From JALZAA01 sp035316025 (GTDB taxonomy: Bacteria; Actinomycetota; Acidimicrobiia; IMCC26256; JACDBD01), in contig DATFXL010000137.1 of assembly GCA_035316025.1 (NCBI GenBank), forward strand, positions 1-21,068: a DNA stretch of 21,068 nt, in the 5' to 3' direction. The position numbers were made by a program, and so were the translations under genes. Shown one piece after another: positions 1-7,308 of the stretch. Position 1 is the stretch's first letter; each line of letters opens with the position of its first letter. Below the pieces are notes generated by a model that ran no database searches, was not told the origin of the DNA, and saw nothing but the letters and a program-made list of their open reading frames with translations.

Positions 1-1
1 C

Positions 2-247
2 CCGCCGATCGCCGCCAATCTGACGATCCTGCTGTTCCAGACGGTGGCAACGCGGCCCCTTCTCCACACCGCCCAACGGCTCGTAGCCCACCGGCGGGGA
101 GACGCCGGCACCGAGCTCACCGTGACCGGCACCGTCACGGAGCGGTACGAAAAACGCAGCCGCGAGTACGCCGTTGTCGACGCGGTAGTGGCGCGACCCG
201 ATGGCGAGCCGATCTGGACCTCTACGGCCACGTTCTGCGAGCAATGA
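2..247 (+). CDS. MaoC-like dehydratase, N-terminal hotdog domain protein (5' end outside window)
   Basis: The reading frame is open from base 2 and ends at TGA 245-247, so only the last 81 residues are present. They fit the second half of a FAS1-like/MaoC N-terminal hotdog domain, with beta-strand segments such as TELTVTGTVTERYEKRSREY and a following PDGEPIWTSTATF strand. Proteins of this family usually pair with a second hotdog protein to form an enoyl-CoA or 3-hydroxyacyl-CoA (de)hydratase. The downstream gene starts inside this stop codon (ATGA), which supports a two-subunit enzyme made by coupled translation. Substrate cannot be told from the sequence. The family call rests on the strand pattern plus the neighbour; the missing N-terminus limits confidence. 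Confidence 0.72.
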   Translation, partial: PPIAANLTILLFQTVATRPLLHTAQRLVAHRRGDAGTELTVTGTVTERYEKRSREYAVVDAVVARPDGEPIWTSTATFCEQ

Positions 248-600
248 CCACCCGCCGGCGCGACCTCCTCCTCTCCGCCGAGCTGCTGCGGGCGTACTCA
301 CGCCGGGGCAACTTCCACTCCGAGCCCGACGAGGCGGACAAGCTCGGACTTCCCGGGCTCGTCGCCCAGGGCATGCAGGTCGCCGGCCCCGCCTACGGGG
401 TGCTGCTCGACGAATGGGGCGAGGAGTTCCTCGCCCACGGTGAGATCGAGCTCAAGTTCGTCGGAATGGTCATGGACGGCGAGGCGGTCGACGCGGCCGT
501 GACCTTCGACAACGGGGACGCCGAGCTCGAGGTCGTAAACCGGGACCGTCAGCGCGTCGCCGCCGTCGGCCACGCGTCGCGCCGAGCAGCCGAGGCGTGA
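244..600 (+). CDS. MaoC family dehydratase (hotdog fold), 118 aa
   Basis: A 118-residue MaoC-type hotdog protein. The segment SRRGNFHSEPDEADKLGLPG (residues 19-38) followed by LVAQGMQVAGPAYGVLLDEW matches the central helix region of MaoC dehydratases, with His25 a candidate catalytic residue. The usual Asp of the Asp-x-Asn-Pro-x-His hydratase motif is not evident here: the sequence reads Arg-Arg-Gly-Asn-Phe-His. The ATG at 244 overlaps the upstream TGA, and its own TGA (598-600) overlaps the GTG of the next gene, so the three genes form one translationally coupled unit. The likely role is hydration/dehydration of an acyl-CoA thioester together with the preceding subunit. The substrate is unknown; the PhyH-type oxygenase next door hints at lipid or fatty-acid degradation, which is inference. 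Confidence 0.78.
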   Translation: MTTRRRDLLLSAELLRAYSRRGNFHSEPDEADKLGLPGLVAQGMQVAGPAYGVLLDEWGEEFLAHGEIELKFVGMVMDGEAVDAAVTFDNGDAELEVVNRDRQRVAAVGHASRRAAEA

Positions 601-1421
601 CCTTCGAGCGTCACCCCTGGAACACGTCCTTCTCGTGGGCGCGCCATACCGGCCCGTTCCTGCGCGTCACCGAGGAGCAAGCGCGCGCCTATGACGACCA
701 GGGATTCTTTGTCCTCGAGGACGCGCTCGATGCTGACACAATGCACATGCTGAACGCGGAGATCGCGCCCCACGACGAGCGAGCGCTCGAGTTCCTTCGG
801 AGCCAGCCCGAGGGGCGCTTCAACATCGCCGGCGTGGACACCGTCTCGATCGCTCTGCACCTCGTGACGCGCTCCCCCGCGCTCCGCGAGTTCTGCGCAT
901 CCTCGCTGTTCGCCGACCTCTGCCACGACCTCGTCGGACCGGACGTACGCCTCTACTGGGACCAGGCCGTCTATAAACAGCCGCACGGGGCCGAACCGGT
1001 GCTCTGGCACCAGGACAACGGATACACGTACGTCGAGCCCCAGGCGTACCTCACGTGCTGGGCGGCGATCACCGACGCCACCCTCGACAACGGCTGCGTT
1101 TGGGTCCTGCCGGGCGTCCACCGAGCCGGTACCGTCGCCCATCGCAGCACCCCGATCGGGTTCCGGTGCGCCGAGGATCCGCCCGGCGCGGTGCCGGTCC
1201 CGGTACGGGCCGGCAGCGTCGTCGTGTTCTCCTCACTCACGCCCCATGCGACCGGGCACAACGTCACCGGCGAGGTGCGCAAGGCCTACATCGTCCAGTT
1301 CGCTCCCGACGGCGCCGTCGCCCTTCGTGGCGATCCCGAGACCGGTCCCGGCCGCCCCGAGCCCCAGGACGACCCCGATCGGCAGTTCTTCGTCCTGCGA
1401 GAGGGCGAGCGGGTCCCCTGA
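597..1421 (+). CDS. Phytanoyl-CoA dioxygenase (PhyH) family Fe(II)/2-oxoglutarate oxygenase, 274 aa
   Basis: The protein has the double-stranded beta-helix signature of PhyH-family oxygenases. The facial triad is visible as His138-x-Asp140 (in WHQDNGYTY) and a distal His217 (in LTPHATGHN), followed by Arg228 (in EVRKAYIVQF), which would bind the 2-oxoglutarate carboxylate. The N-terminal helix with DDQGFFVLEDAL (residues 33-44) is also typical. Length (274 aa) is normal for bacterial members. The start is GTG 597, overlapping the previous stop as GTGA. Family members hydroxylate substrates from phytanoyl-CoA to small metabolites, so the exact reaction is open; the MaoC pair upstream favours an acyl-CoA or lipid substrate. 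The stop lies only three bases from the stop of the convergent Clp-N gene. Confidence 0.87.
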   Translation: MTFERHPWNTSFSWARHTGPFLRVTEEQARAYDDQGFFVLEDALDADTMHMLNAEIAPHDERALEFLRSQPEGRFNIAGVDTVSIALHLVTRSPALREFCASSLFADLCHDLVGPDVRLYWDQAVYKQPHGAEPVLWHQDNGYTYVEPQAYLTCWAAITDATLDNGCVWVLPGVHRAGTVAHRSTPIGFRCAEDPPGAVPVPVRAGSVVVFSSLTPHATGHNVTGEVRKAYIVQFAPDGAVALRGDPETGPGRPEPQDDPDRQFFVLREGERVP

Positions 1422-1424
1422 GCG

Positions 1425-1910
1425 CTAGAGCTCCTCGGGAAGGTTGTGGATCCCGCTCTCCTCGGGAGGGATCGGCCGGTCCGCGAGCACGACGAGCGCC
1501 TGGGCGCGTACTCCCTCGACTGTGACGCCGAGATCGGTGAGGACGCGCGCGGCTCGGGCATCGTCGGTCCGCATCAGGCCGAGCAGGATGTGCTCCGTGC
1601 CGATGTAGTTGTGTCCGAGCTGGAGGGATTCGCGCAACGCGTTCTCGAGCGACTTCTTCGCCCGAGACGTGAACGTGAGCGTTCCGACGGCCGGTGAGGC
1701 GCCGCGGGGCACTTCCCGCTCGATGGCGTGGCGCACGGCCGCCAGGCGGATGCCGAGCGCCTCGAGCGTGCGGGCGGCGACGCCCTGGCCCTCGTGGACG
1801 ATCCCTAGGAGCAAATGCTCGGTGCCGATCGAGCTGTGGTTCAAGAGGCGCGCTTCCTCCTGGGCGAGGACGACCACGCGCCGAGCCCGTTCGGTGAACT
1901 TCTCGAACAC
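1425..1910 (-). CDS. Stand-alone Clp N-terminal domain protein (double Clp-N repeat), 161 aa
   Basis: The 161 residues contain two Clp-N repeats: FTERARRVVVLAQEEARLL...IGTEHLLLGIVHEG (about 5-42) and FTSRAKKSLENALRESLQLG...IGTEHILLGLM (about 79-113). This is the substrate- and adaptor-binding N-domain of ClpC/ClpA unfoldases. No Walker A/B motif or AAA+ module follows, and the frame ends cleanly at TAG 1427-1425 right after the domain with an acidic tail. Actinobacteria often carry such ATPase-free proteins (ClpC2-like), proposed to bind substrates or small molecules and modulate ClpC1; that role is inferred. The start is GTG 1910 with AGGGAG about six bases upstream. The gene follows the thioesterase by 43 bp and may be the last gene of the infC-pheT operon. 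Confidence 0.88.
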   Translation of the reverse strand: MFEKFTERARRVVVLAQEEARLLNHSSIGTEHLLLGIVHEGQGVAARTLEALGIRLAAVRHAIEREVPRGASPAVGTLTFTSRAKKSLENALRESLQLGHNYIGTEHILLGLMRTDDARAARVLTDLGVTVEGVRAQALVVLADRPIPPEESGIHNLPEEL

Positions 1911-1953
1911 AACTCTCCCTCTTGGCGCCGTCGCCCCGAGCCTACGACTCGGT

Positions 1954-2349
1954 CTACACCGGTTGGAGTCGCTCGCGCAGCACCTCGGGGATGGGCGTGG
2001 ACTGGTGCGAGCCCGGCTTCACGCTCACGTAGGTCACGGTTCCGACGCACACGGGCCGCGCCTCGATCGTCGCCGTGAAGCGGACGTCGAACGACGCCTT
2101 CCCGAGGCGAGCCGTCTCCACGGTGATGTCGACGACGTCGTCGAAGCCCGCCGGGCCCTGCCATTCGAGCGAGGCCTTGACGAGCATGACGTCGAAGTCG
2201 CGAAAAAACGACTCCTTGGGCTCGAAGCCCATCGTGTCGAACCACCGGGTGCACGCCTCGTCGAAGTAGGTGAGCCAGTGGGCGTTGAAGACGACGCCTT
2301 GGGCGTCGACCTCCGCGTACCGCGGGCGGACACGATGGACGAAGGGCAC
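1954..2349 (-). CDS. Acyl-CoA thioesterase, 4HBT/YbgC-FadM family, 131 aa
   Basis: A single hotdog-domain thioesterase. The active-site loop reads RYAEVDAQGVVFNAHWLTYF, with Asp15 in the position of the catalytic Asp of YbgC/FadM enzymes, followed by a long helix (FDEACTRWFDTMG). Members hydrolyse acyl-CoA thioesters in the cytoplasm. The open frame extends far upstream, but that part lies over pheT in another frame. I chose GTG 2349 because it begins just after the pheT TGA (4 bp gap), has GAGG about eight bases upstream, and puts the conserved Asp at residue 15 as usual. It is therefore the last or second-to-last gene of the translation operon, with no obvious functional link to pheT. Confidence 0.87.
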   Translation of the reverse strand: MPFVHRVRPRYAEVDAQGVVFNAHWLTYFDEACTRWFDTMGFEPKESFFRDFDVMLVKASLEWQGPAGFDDVVDITVETARLGKASFDVRFTATIEARPVCVGTVTYVSVKPGSHQSTPIPEVLRERLQPV

Positions 2350-2353
2350 GAGC

Positions 2354-4744
2354 TCAGCCTCGGAGCTCGGCGCCGTGCTCGCGGGCGGCCGCCTCGACGC
2401 CTCGCCGGCGGATCTCGCCAACCTCGTCGTCGGTGAGGGTGTGGTCGGAGGCGCGGAACCGCAGGGCGAAGGCGAGGCTCTTCCGCCCCGCTCCGAGCGC
2501 GTCCGAACGGAAGGCGTCGAACAGCCTGACCTCCTCGAGGAGATCGCCGGCGACGCGTCGCATCGTGGCGGCGACGTCGGCGGCGGCGACCTCTTCGGCG
2601 ACCACGAACGCCAGGTCGATGGTCGACGGCGGGTACGGAGACGGCGCCCGGAACATGCGGTCGCGGCGACGGGCCTCCAGCAGCCGATCGAGGTCGAGCT
2701 CGAACCCGACCACCGGGGGGTCGAGCTCCAGGGACCGGAGCAGACCCCCATCGATCTCACCGACGACGCCGATCTCCCCGTCGTCGACGACGACGGTGGC
2801 GGCGCGGCCGGGCTCGAAGCCGGCCCGGTCGGCGGCATCCGTGCGGCCGGCGGCGATCTCCAGCGCGTCGAGCACCGCCCCGAGCGGGTCGACGGCGTCG
2901 AACGCGTCCACAAATCGGTCGCGTTCGACGGGCTGGCGGCGCACCGTTCCGGCGAGCACTGCCGCGAGGTGGTTGCGCTCCTCGGGCAGCACCGCACCCG
3001 GAGGCGGCGCCAGAAACACCCGGCCCGTCTCGAACAGGCCCACGTCAGGGAGACCACGGGACAGGTTGTGCGCGACCGAGCGGAGCAGCCCGGGCAGGAT
3101 CCGCGTGCGCAGGACCGACTCCTCGGCCCGCAGCGGGTTCGCCGCCTCGACGAGGCGATCCAGCGGCGCGCCGGCGCGCTCGAGATCGGCCGGCGCGACA
3201 AGTGGGATCGTCACCACTTCTGACAGCCCCGCACCCACCAGCGCGTCAGACACGACGCGGCGGTCACGCTGGTTGTGGGTGAGCCCGCCGATCTGGCCCC
3301 GGGGCCGGGCAACGGTACGCCCGATCGACGCGAAGCCGATCCTCCGCGCAACTTCCTCGACGATGTCGATCTCGCGTTCCAGGTCGGGCCGGAACGTCGG
3401 CGCGACCGCGGTGATGTCATCGCCGCTGCCGTCGACCTCGATGTCCAACGGGCGCAGCGCGTCGAGGATCTCGGTGTCGGCGAGGTTCGTCCCGAGCACG
3501 CCGTTCACCTTGCTCGTCCGCACGTGGATCCGGACGGGCAGGATCGGCGCCGGGTACTCGTCGACAGCGTCGCCGGCGACGCCCGCTCCCGCCACGTCGG
3601 CGAGCAGCTCCATCGCGCGTTCGGCGTTCTCGGCGACCCCGTTGGGGTCGATGCCCCGTTCGAAACGGGCGCTCGACTCCGAGCGCAGCTTGAGTCGCTT
3701 CGAGCTGCGCGCGATACCCATCCGCTCGAAGTACGCCGCCTCGAGCAGGATCGCCGACGTGTTCTCCGAGACCTCCGAGGTCCCGCCGCCCATGATCCCG
3801 GCGATCGCCTGCGGTGCACCGGCGGCGTCGCAGATCAGGAGGTCCTCGTCGCTGAGCTCGCGGTCCACGCCGTCGAGCGTCGTGATGCGCTCGCCCGGTC
3901 GAGCGAGCCGCACGAGGACACCGCGGCCGTCGAGCCGATCGAGGTCGAAGGCGTGCAGGGGCTGATTCCGCTCGAGCAACGCGTAGTTGGTGACGTCGAC
4001 AACGTTGCTGATCGGGCGCATGCCCGCCTTCACGAGCCGTTGTGTCATCCACGCCGGTGACGGGCCCATGGTGACCTGCGCCACCCGCCCGAGATAGCGG
4101 GGACAGCGATCGGGCGCCTCGATCCGCACGGTGATGTCGGAGCTCACACCAGCGTCGACGGGCGCGGCCGGTGTCGGGATGTCGAGCGGCCACGCGAAGT
4201 GGGCGGCTAGCTCGCGTGCCACGCCGACGATGCACATGGCATCGGGCCGGTTCGGGGTGATCGCGAGGTCGAAGACGACGTCTTCGAGGCCGAGCAGCTC
4301 GCGCACGTCGGCGCCGGGGACCGTCCCGTCGTCGAGGTGGACGATGCCCTCGTGGTCTTCCCCGAGCCCGAGCTCGTCCGGCGCCAGGAGCATGCCGTCC
4401 GAATCGACACCCCGGATCTTCCGGCGCTCGAGGACCCCGAACGGCTCGGGAAGGTGCGCGCCGGCAGGCGCGAACGGGACCACGTCGCCCGTGGCGACGT
4501 TTTCTGCGCCACACACCACGCGGGTCGACCCGTTCCCGAAGTCGACGTCGACGAGCGTGAGCTTGTCGGCGTTCGGGTGCTTCACCACGTCGAGGACGCG
4601 CGCGGCCACGACGCCACGAACGTCGCGACCAGTCTCCTCGACGCCTTCGACCTCGAGGCCGACCTGGTTCAGCGCCGCGACGAGCTCATCCGTCGACGCG
4701 TCGACCGGCGTGAAGTCGCGGATCCAAGACAACGGAGCCCTCAT
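2354..4744 (-). CDS. pheT: Phenylalanyl-tRNA synthetase beta subunit, 796 aa
   Basis: The beta chain of the (alpha-beta)2 enzyme that charges tRNA-Phe. Domain order from the sequence: an N-terminal start MRAPLSWIRDF, the EMAP-type tRNA-binding OB domain (about 39-150, with VKHPNADKLTLVDVDFG), the B3/B4 editing core (ITPNRPDAMCIVGVARELAA, then FDLDRL and IAGIMGG), a B5 domain, the catalytic-like core, and a C-terminal anticodon-binding FDX-ACB domain (about 702-796, starting SPYPPSTIDLAF and ending with SDHTLTDDEV). Length is typical for bacterial PheT. The frame is open 75 codons further upstream, but that overlaps pheS. ATG 4744 is chosen for its homologous start and an upstream AGGTG. A 36-codon ORF ends on this ATG. 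Confidence 0.97.
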   Translation of the reverse strand: MRAPLSWIRDFTPVDASTDELVAALNQVGLEVEGVEETGRDVRGVVAARVLDVVKHPNADKLTLVDVDFGNGSTRVVCGAENVATGDVVPFAPAGAHLPEPFGVLERRKIRGVDSDGMLLAPDELGLGEDHEGIVHLDDGTVPGADVRELLGLEDVVFDLAITPNRPDAMCIVGVARELAAHFAWPLDIPTPAAPVDAGVSSDITVRIEAPDRCPRYLGRVAQVTMGPSPAWMTQRLVKAGMRPISNVVDVTNYALLERNQPLHAFDLDRLDGRGVLVRLARPGERITTLDGVDRELSDEDLLICDAAGAPQAIAGIMGGGTSEVSENTSAILLEAAYFERMGIARSSKRLKLRSESSARFERGIDPNGVAENAERAMELLADVAGAGVAGDAVDEYPAPILPVRIHVRTSKVNGVLGTNLADTEILDALRPLDIEVDGSGDDITAVAPTFRPDLEREIDIVEEVARRIGFASIGRTVARPRGQIGGLTHNQRDRRVVSDALVGAGLSEVVTIPLVAPADLERAGAPLDRLVEAANPLRAEESVLRTRILPGLLRSVAHNLSRGLPDVGLFETGRVFLAPPPGAVLPEERNHLAAVLAGTVRRQPVERDRFVDAFDAVDPLGAVLDALEIAAGRTDAADRAGFEPGRAATVVVDDGEIGVVGEIDGGLLRSLELDPPVVGFELDLDRLLEARRRDRMFRAPSPYPPSTIDLAFVVAEEVAAADVAATMRRVAGDLLEEVRLFDAFRSDALGAGRKSLAFALRFRASDHTLTDDEVGEIRRRGVEAAAREHGAELRG

Positions 4745-4851
4745 GCCGCGCACCTGGGAGGGCACCTCGAGCAGGCGGCCGGGCTCCCCGGCGGCCGGAC
4801 CGAGTAGATGGTGGGCTGGAGCGGCGAGCCTGCGAGCGCGACCAAGAGCAT
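4741..4851 (-). CDS. Possible 36-aa ORF bridging pheS and pheT (uncertain)
   Basis: The 110 bp gap between pheS and pheT is almost exactly filled by an ORF that begins with ATG three bases after the pheS TAA and ends in TGA overlapping the pheT ATG (ATGA). The peptide begins MLLVALAGSPLQPTIYSV and is rich in Pro, Cys and Arg at its end, with three Cys (residues 28, 31 and 35). No known family is recognised. pheS and pheT are normally a few bases apart, so the extra 110 bp is notable. The precise fit suggests it may be translated to couple pheT translation to pheS, whatever the peptide does. A chance ORF in GC-rich DNA, which has few stop codons, is a serious alternative, and no good ribosome-binding site was found for it. 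Confidence 0.3.
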   Translation of the reverse strand: MLLVALAGSPLQPTIYSVRPPGSPAACSRCPPRCAA

Positions 4852-4854
4852 GGC

Positions 4855-5904
4855 TTAGTACTGCGCGAGGAAGCGCACGTCGCCCTCGAAGAACGTGCGG
4901 ATCTCGTCGATGCCGTACCTGATCATGGCAATTCGCTCGAGACCGAAGCCGAACGCGAAGCCCTGCCACTCCTCAGGGTCGTAGCCCACCGCCTCGAAGA
5001 CGTTCGGGTCGACCATTCCGCATCCGCCGAGCTCGATCCATCCCGTCTGCGAGCAGACGCGGCATCCCTCACCATGACAGAAGATGCAGCTGACCGCGAG
5101 CTCCGCCGACGGCTCGGTGTACGGGAAGTAGTCGGACCGGAAGCGTGTCCGCACCGTCTCGTCGTCGAAGAGTTGCTTCGCGAACGCCTCGATCGTGCCG
5201 AACAGGTCGGCGAGCGTGAGGCCGTGGTCGACCGCCAGGCACTCCATCTGGTGAAACACGGGTGAGTTCCGCGGTCCGGGCGTCTCGTTGCGGTACGTGC
5301 GTCCGGGGACGATGACGTAGATCGGCGGATCGCTCCTCTCCATGGTCCGGATCTGCACCGGAGAGGTGTGCGTCCGCAGCATCACCTGCTCCTCGCCGCC
5401 CAGCTTGACGTACAGCGTGTCCTGCATGGAGCGAGCCGGATGGGCGGGTGGGATGTTCAGCGCCTCGAAGTTGTGCCAGTCGTCTTCGACTTCGGGGCCT
5501 TCGGCGACGCGGTACCCGAGCCCGGTGAAGATGTCCTCCAGCTCGCGTTGCACTTGCGACACGAGATGGAGATGCCCGCGACGGCGCCCGTGGGTGCCGG
5601 CGGTGAGGTCCAGCTGCTCGCCGACCGTGCTCCGCGGTGTTCCCGCCGCGGTGATCGCGTCACGCCGGCGCGCGACCGCGTCGGCGACTGACGCCTTGTA
5701 GTCCGAAACCGCCTTGCCGGCGGCCCGCCGGTCCTCCGGTGCGAGCGTCTTGATCGCCTCGGTCACCTGGGCCGCCGGCGACCGGCGGCCGACGAACCGG
5801 CGCTCGATCTCGACGAGGGCGTCGGGGTCCGCAGCGGTCTCGACCTCGGCCACGGCCTGGGACCACCCGTCGTCGAGCAGCTGCTGCGCGTCCGCCAGGT
5901 TCAC
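4855..5904 (-). CDS. pheS: Phenylalanyl-tRNA synthetase alpha subunit, 349 aa
   Basis: The catalytic alpha chain. Residues 1-90 form the coiled-coil tRNA-contacting arm. The class II core follows, with HLHLVSQVQRELEDIF (111-126), motif 2 (GRTYRNETPG at 201-210, then SPVFHQMECLAVD), and motif 3 (GFGFGLERIAMIRYGI, about 318-332). A CxxC-x4-CxxC cluster (Cys273, Cys276, Cys281, Cys284) sits before GWIELGGCGMVDP, as in many bacterial PheS proteins. Length is normal. The start is GTG 5904, whose last bases overlap the TGA of the methyltransferase gene (GTGA). The frame ends at TAA 4857-4855. It acts with PheT, encoded 110 bp downstream. Confidence 0.97.
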   Translation of the reverse strand: MNLADAQQLLDDGWSQAVAEVETAADPDALVEIERRFVGRRSPAAQVTEAIKTLAPEDRRAAGKAVSDYKASVADAVARRRDAITAAGTPRSTVGEQLDLTAGTHGRRRGHLHLVSQVQRELEDIFTGLGYRVAEGPEVEDDWHNFEALNIPPAHPARSMQDTLYVKLGGEEQVMLRTHTSPVQIRTMERSDPPIYVIVPGRTYRNETPGPRNSPVFHQMECLAVDHGLTLADLFGTIEAFAKQLFDDETVRTRFRSDYFPYTEPSAELAVSCIFCHGEGCRVCSQTGWIELGGCGMVDPNVFEAVGYDPEEWQGFAFGFGLERIAMIRYGIDEIRTFFEGDVRFLAQY

Positions 5905-6695
5905 GGTGTCGCTCGCCGCCGACGGGCCGCCTCGAACGCGAGCACGGTGCCGGCCATGCCCACGTTGAGCGACTCGGCCGGCGGGTCGACCGGGATGGTC
6001 ACCTTCCCGTCGAGGTGGGCCGCGACGTCGGCCGGGACGCCGGACGCCTCGTTGCCGAGCACGACCGCCACCGAACCGGTCAGGTCCACGCGCTCGAAGG
6101 GCTCGCCGCCCCTCGCGACGGCGGCGAGCCGGCGCCGTCCTTGACGGCCGAGCGCGTCGAGCACCTTCACCGGGTCGTCTTCCTCCACCACGGGGATCCC
6201 GAAGACCGCCCCGCCCGACGATCGCACCACCTTCGGCGCGTGCGGGTCCACCGAATTGCCGCAGAAGACTACTCCCGCCGCCCCCGCCGCCTCGGCGCTG
6301 CGCAGCAGCGTGCCCGCGTTGCCTGGGTCACGCACAGCCACGACGACGAGCACGAGACCGTGGGCGTCGAGATCGTCGAGCCCCGCATGCGTCATCGACG
6401 CCACGCCCAGGACCGGCTGCGGAGTCACGGTGTCGCCGATGCGCTCGAGCACGCCTTCCTTGAGCTCTTCGATGGGCACGTCGAGGTCACGGAGCCGAGC
6501 GACGAGCGAAGCGAACGCACGGTCGGCACCCGGAGCGACGTACGCGCGCTCGAGCTCGGCACCACGGTCGAGGGCGGCCTCGAGCACACGCGGCCCCTCG
6601 ACGACGAAGACCTGCTCGGCGCGGCGCGCCCGCGGGTCGCGGATGAGCTCGCGCAGCCGCCGGACTCGGGGGTGCCGGGGTCCGAGCGCCGGCAC
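5901..6695 (-). CDS. SpoU/TrmH family RNA 2'-O-methyltransferase, 264 aa
   Basis: A SPOUT-class RNA methyltransferase that uses S-adenosylmethionine through a trefoil knot. All three TrmH motifs are present: motif 1 (VRDPGNAGTLLRSAEAAGA, with Asn126 and catalytic Arg132), motif 2 (VVLGNEASGVP, 211-221) and motif 3 (IPVDPPAESLNVGMAGTVLA, with Asn244). The N-terminal 90 residues resemble the substrate-binding domain of TrmH/RlmB-type enzymes (FVVEGPRVLEAAL). The target (23S rRNA or tRNA) cannot be told. This gene between rplT and pheS is the normal arrangement in actinobacteria. GTG 6695 is used because GAAGGG lies just upstream, overlapping the rplT stop; the longer open frame lies over rplT. 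Confidence 0.9.
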   Translation of the reverse strand: MPALGPRHPRVRRLRELIRDPRARRAEQVFVVEGPRVLEAALDRGAELERAYVAPGADRAFASLVARLRDLDVPIEELKEGVLERIGDTVTPQPVLGVASMTHAGLDDLDAHGLVLVVVAVRDPGNAGTLLRSAEAAGAAGVVFCGNSVDPHAPKVVRSSGGAVFGIPVVEEDDPVKVLDALGRQGRRRLAAVARGGEPFERVDLTGSVAVVLGNEASGVPADVAAHLDGKVTIPVDPPAESLNVGMAGTVLAFEAARRRRATP

Positions 6696-6702
6696 GGACC
6701 CT

Positions 6703-7065
6703 TCAGGCTGCTTGGAGCGCCTCGCGCGCGACGGCGACCAGCGACCCGAACGCAGCCGGGTCGTGCACGGCGAGGTCGGCGAGGATCTTGCGGTCGACGT
6801 CGATGCCAGCCGCCTTGAGACCGGCGACGAAGCGCGAGTACGAGATGTCGTGCTGCCGGCAGGCGGCGTTGATCCGCACGATCCAGAGTCGCCGGAACTC
6901 GCCCTTGCGCGCCCGCCGGTCGCGATAGGCGTAGCGGAGCGAGCGCATGACCTGCTCATTGGCCTTGCGGAACCCACGGCTCTTTGCGCCCGAGTATCCG
7001 GACGCCTTGTCGAGCACCGCGCGTCGGTGCTTCTTGCCCTGGACGGAACGCTTCACCCTCGCCAT
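6703..7065 (-). CDS. rplT: 50S ribosomal protein L20, 120 aa
   Basis: Ribosomal protein L20, an early assembly protein that binds 23S rRNA. The start MARVKRSVQGKKHRRAVLDK and the segment GYSGAKSRGFRKANEQVMRS are diagnostic, and the length of 120 is standard. ATG 7065 has a strong AGGAGG upstream. It lies 48 bp after rpmI and 7 bp before the methyltransferase start. In several bacteria L20 represses its own operon by binding the leader or intergenic RNA. Both a hairpin between rpmI and rplT (7085-7107) and a structured infC leader (7900-8036) exist here and could serve this, although neither is a demonstrated L20 site. Confidence 0.97.
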   Translation of the reverse strand: MARVKRSVQGKKHRRAVLDKASGYSGAKSRGFRKANEQVMRSLRYAYRDRRARKGEFRRLWIVRINAACRQHDISYSRFVAGLKAAGIDVDRKILADLAVHDPAAFGSLVAVAREALQAA

Positions 7066-7084
7066 CGTGACTGCCTCCTGCGTG

Positions 7085-7107
7085 CGCGGCGATCGGCTCG
7101 CGCCGCG
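7085..7107 (-). promoter_or_regulatory. Hairpin in the rpmI-rplT spacer
   Basis: A 7-bp perfect GC stem (7085-7091 with 7101-7107) and a 9-base loop fill much of the 48 bp between rpmI and rplT, ending about ten bases before the AGGAGG of rplT. There is no U-tract, so it is not an intrinsic terminator. It could tune rplT translation or mark a processing site; this is inference. Confidence 0.4.
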
Positions 7108-7113
7108 ATTCGG

Positions 7114-7308
7114 TTACCGACCCAGCAGTCGCTCGACATGCTTGCGGTCGCCGCCCGTCACCTCGGCCCCCCGACCGAGGCGACGCGTCCGCCGGCTCGA
7201 CTTCTTCTCGAGCAGGTGCGAACGAAACGCCTTCCGGCGGCGGATCTTCCCCGACCCCGTGACCTGGTAGCGCTTGGCTGCGCCCCGGTGCGTCTTCATC
7301 TTCGGCAT
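7114..7308 (-). CDS. rpmI: 50S ribosomal protein L35, 64 aa
   Basis: Ribosomal protein L35: the start MPKMKTHRGAAKRYQVTGSG and the lysine/arginine-rich body ending in KHVERLLGR are diagnostic, and 64 residues is the family length. I use ATG 7308, which shares one base with the infC stop (TGATG); a GTG one codon earlier is also possible but breaks the family consensus. AAGGAG lies seven bases upstream. The near-overlap with infC suggests coupled translation, so control of IF3 would pass to L35. Confidence 0.96.
   Translation of the reverse strand: MPKMKTHRGAAKRYQVTGSGKIRRRKAFRSHLLEKKSSRRTRRLGRGAEVTGGDRKHVERLLGR

Noticed and set aside
2350..3201. Long open frame continuing upstream of the thioesterase across pheT
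   Set aside because: It is a Ser/Arg-rich shadow of pheT in another frame; the thioesterase fold begins at 2349.
4745..4969. Upstream extension of the pheT reading frame by 75 codons
   Set aside because: It overlaps pheS, has no PheT homology, and the conserved start MRAPLSWIRDF with a ribosome-binding site lies at 4744.
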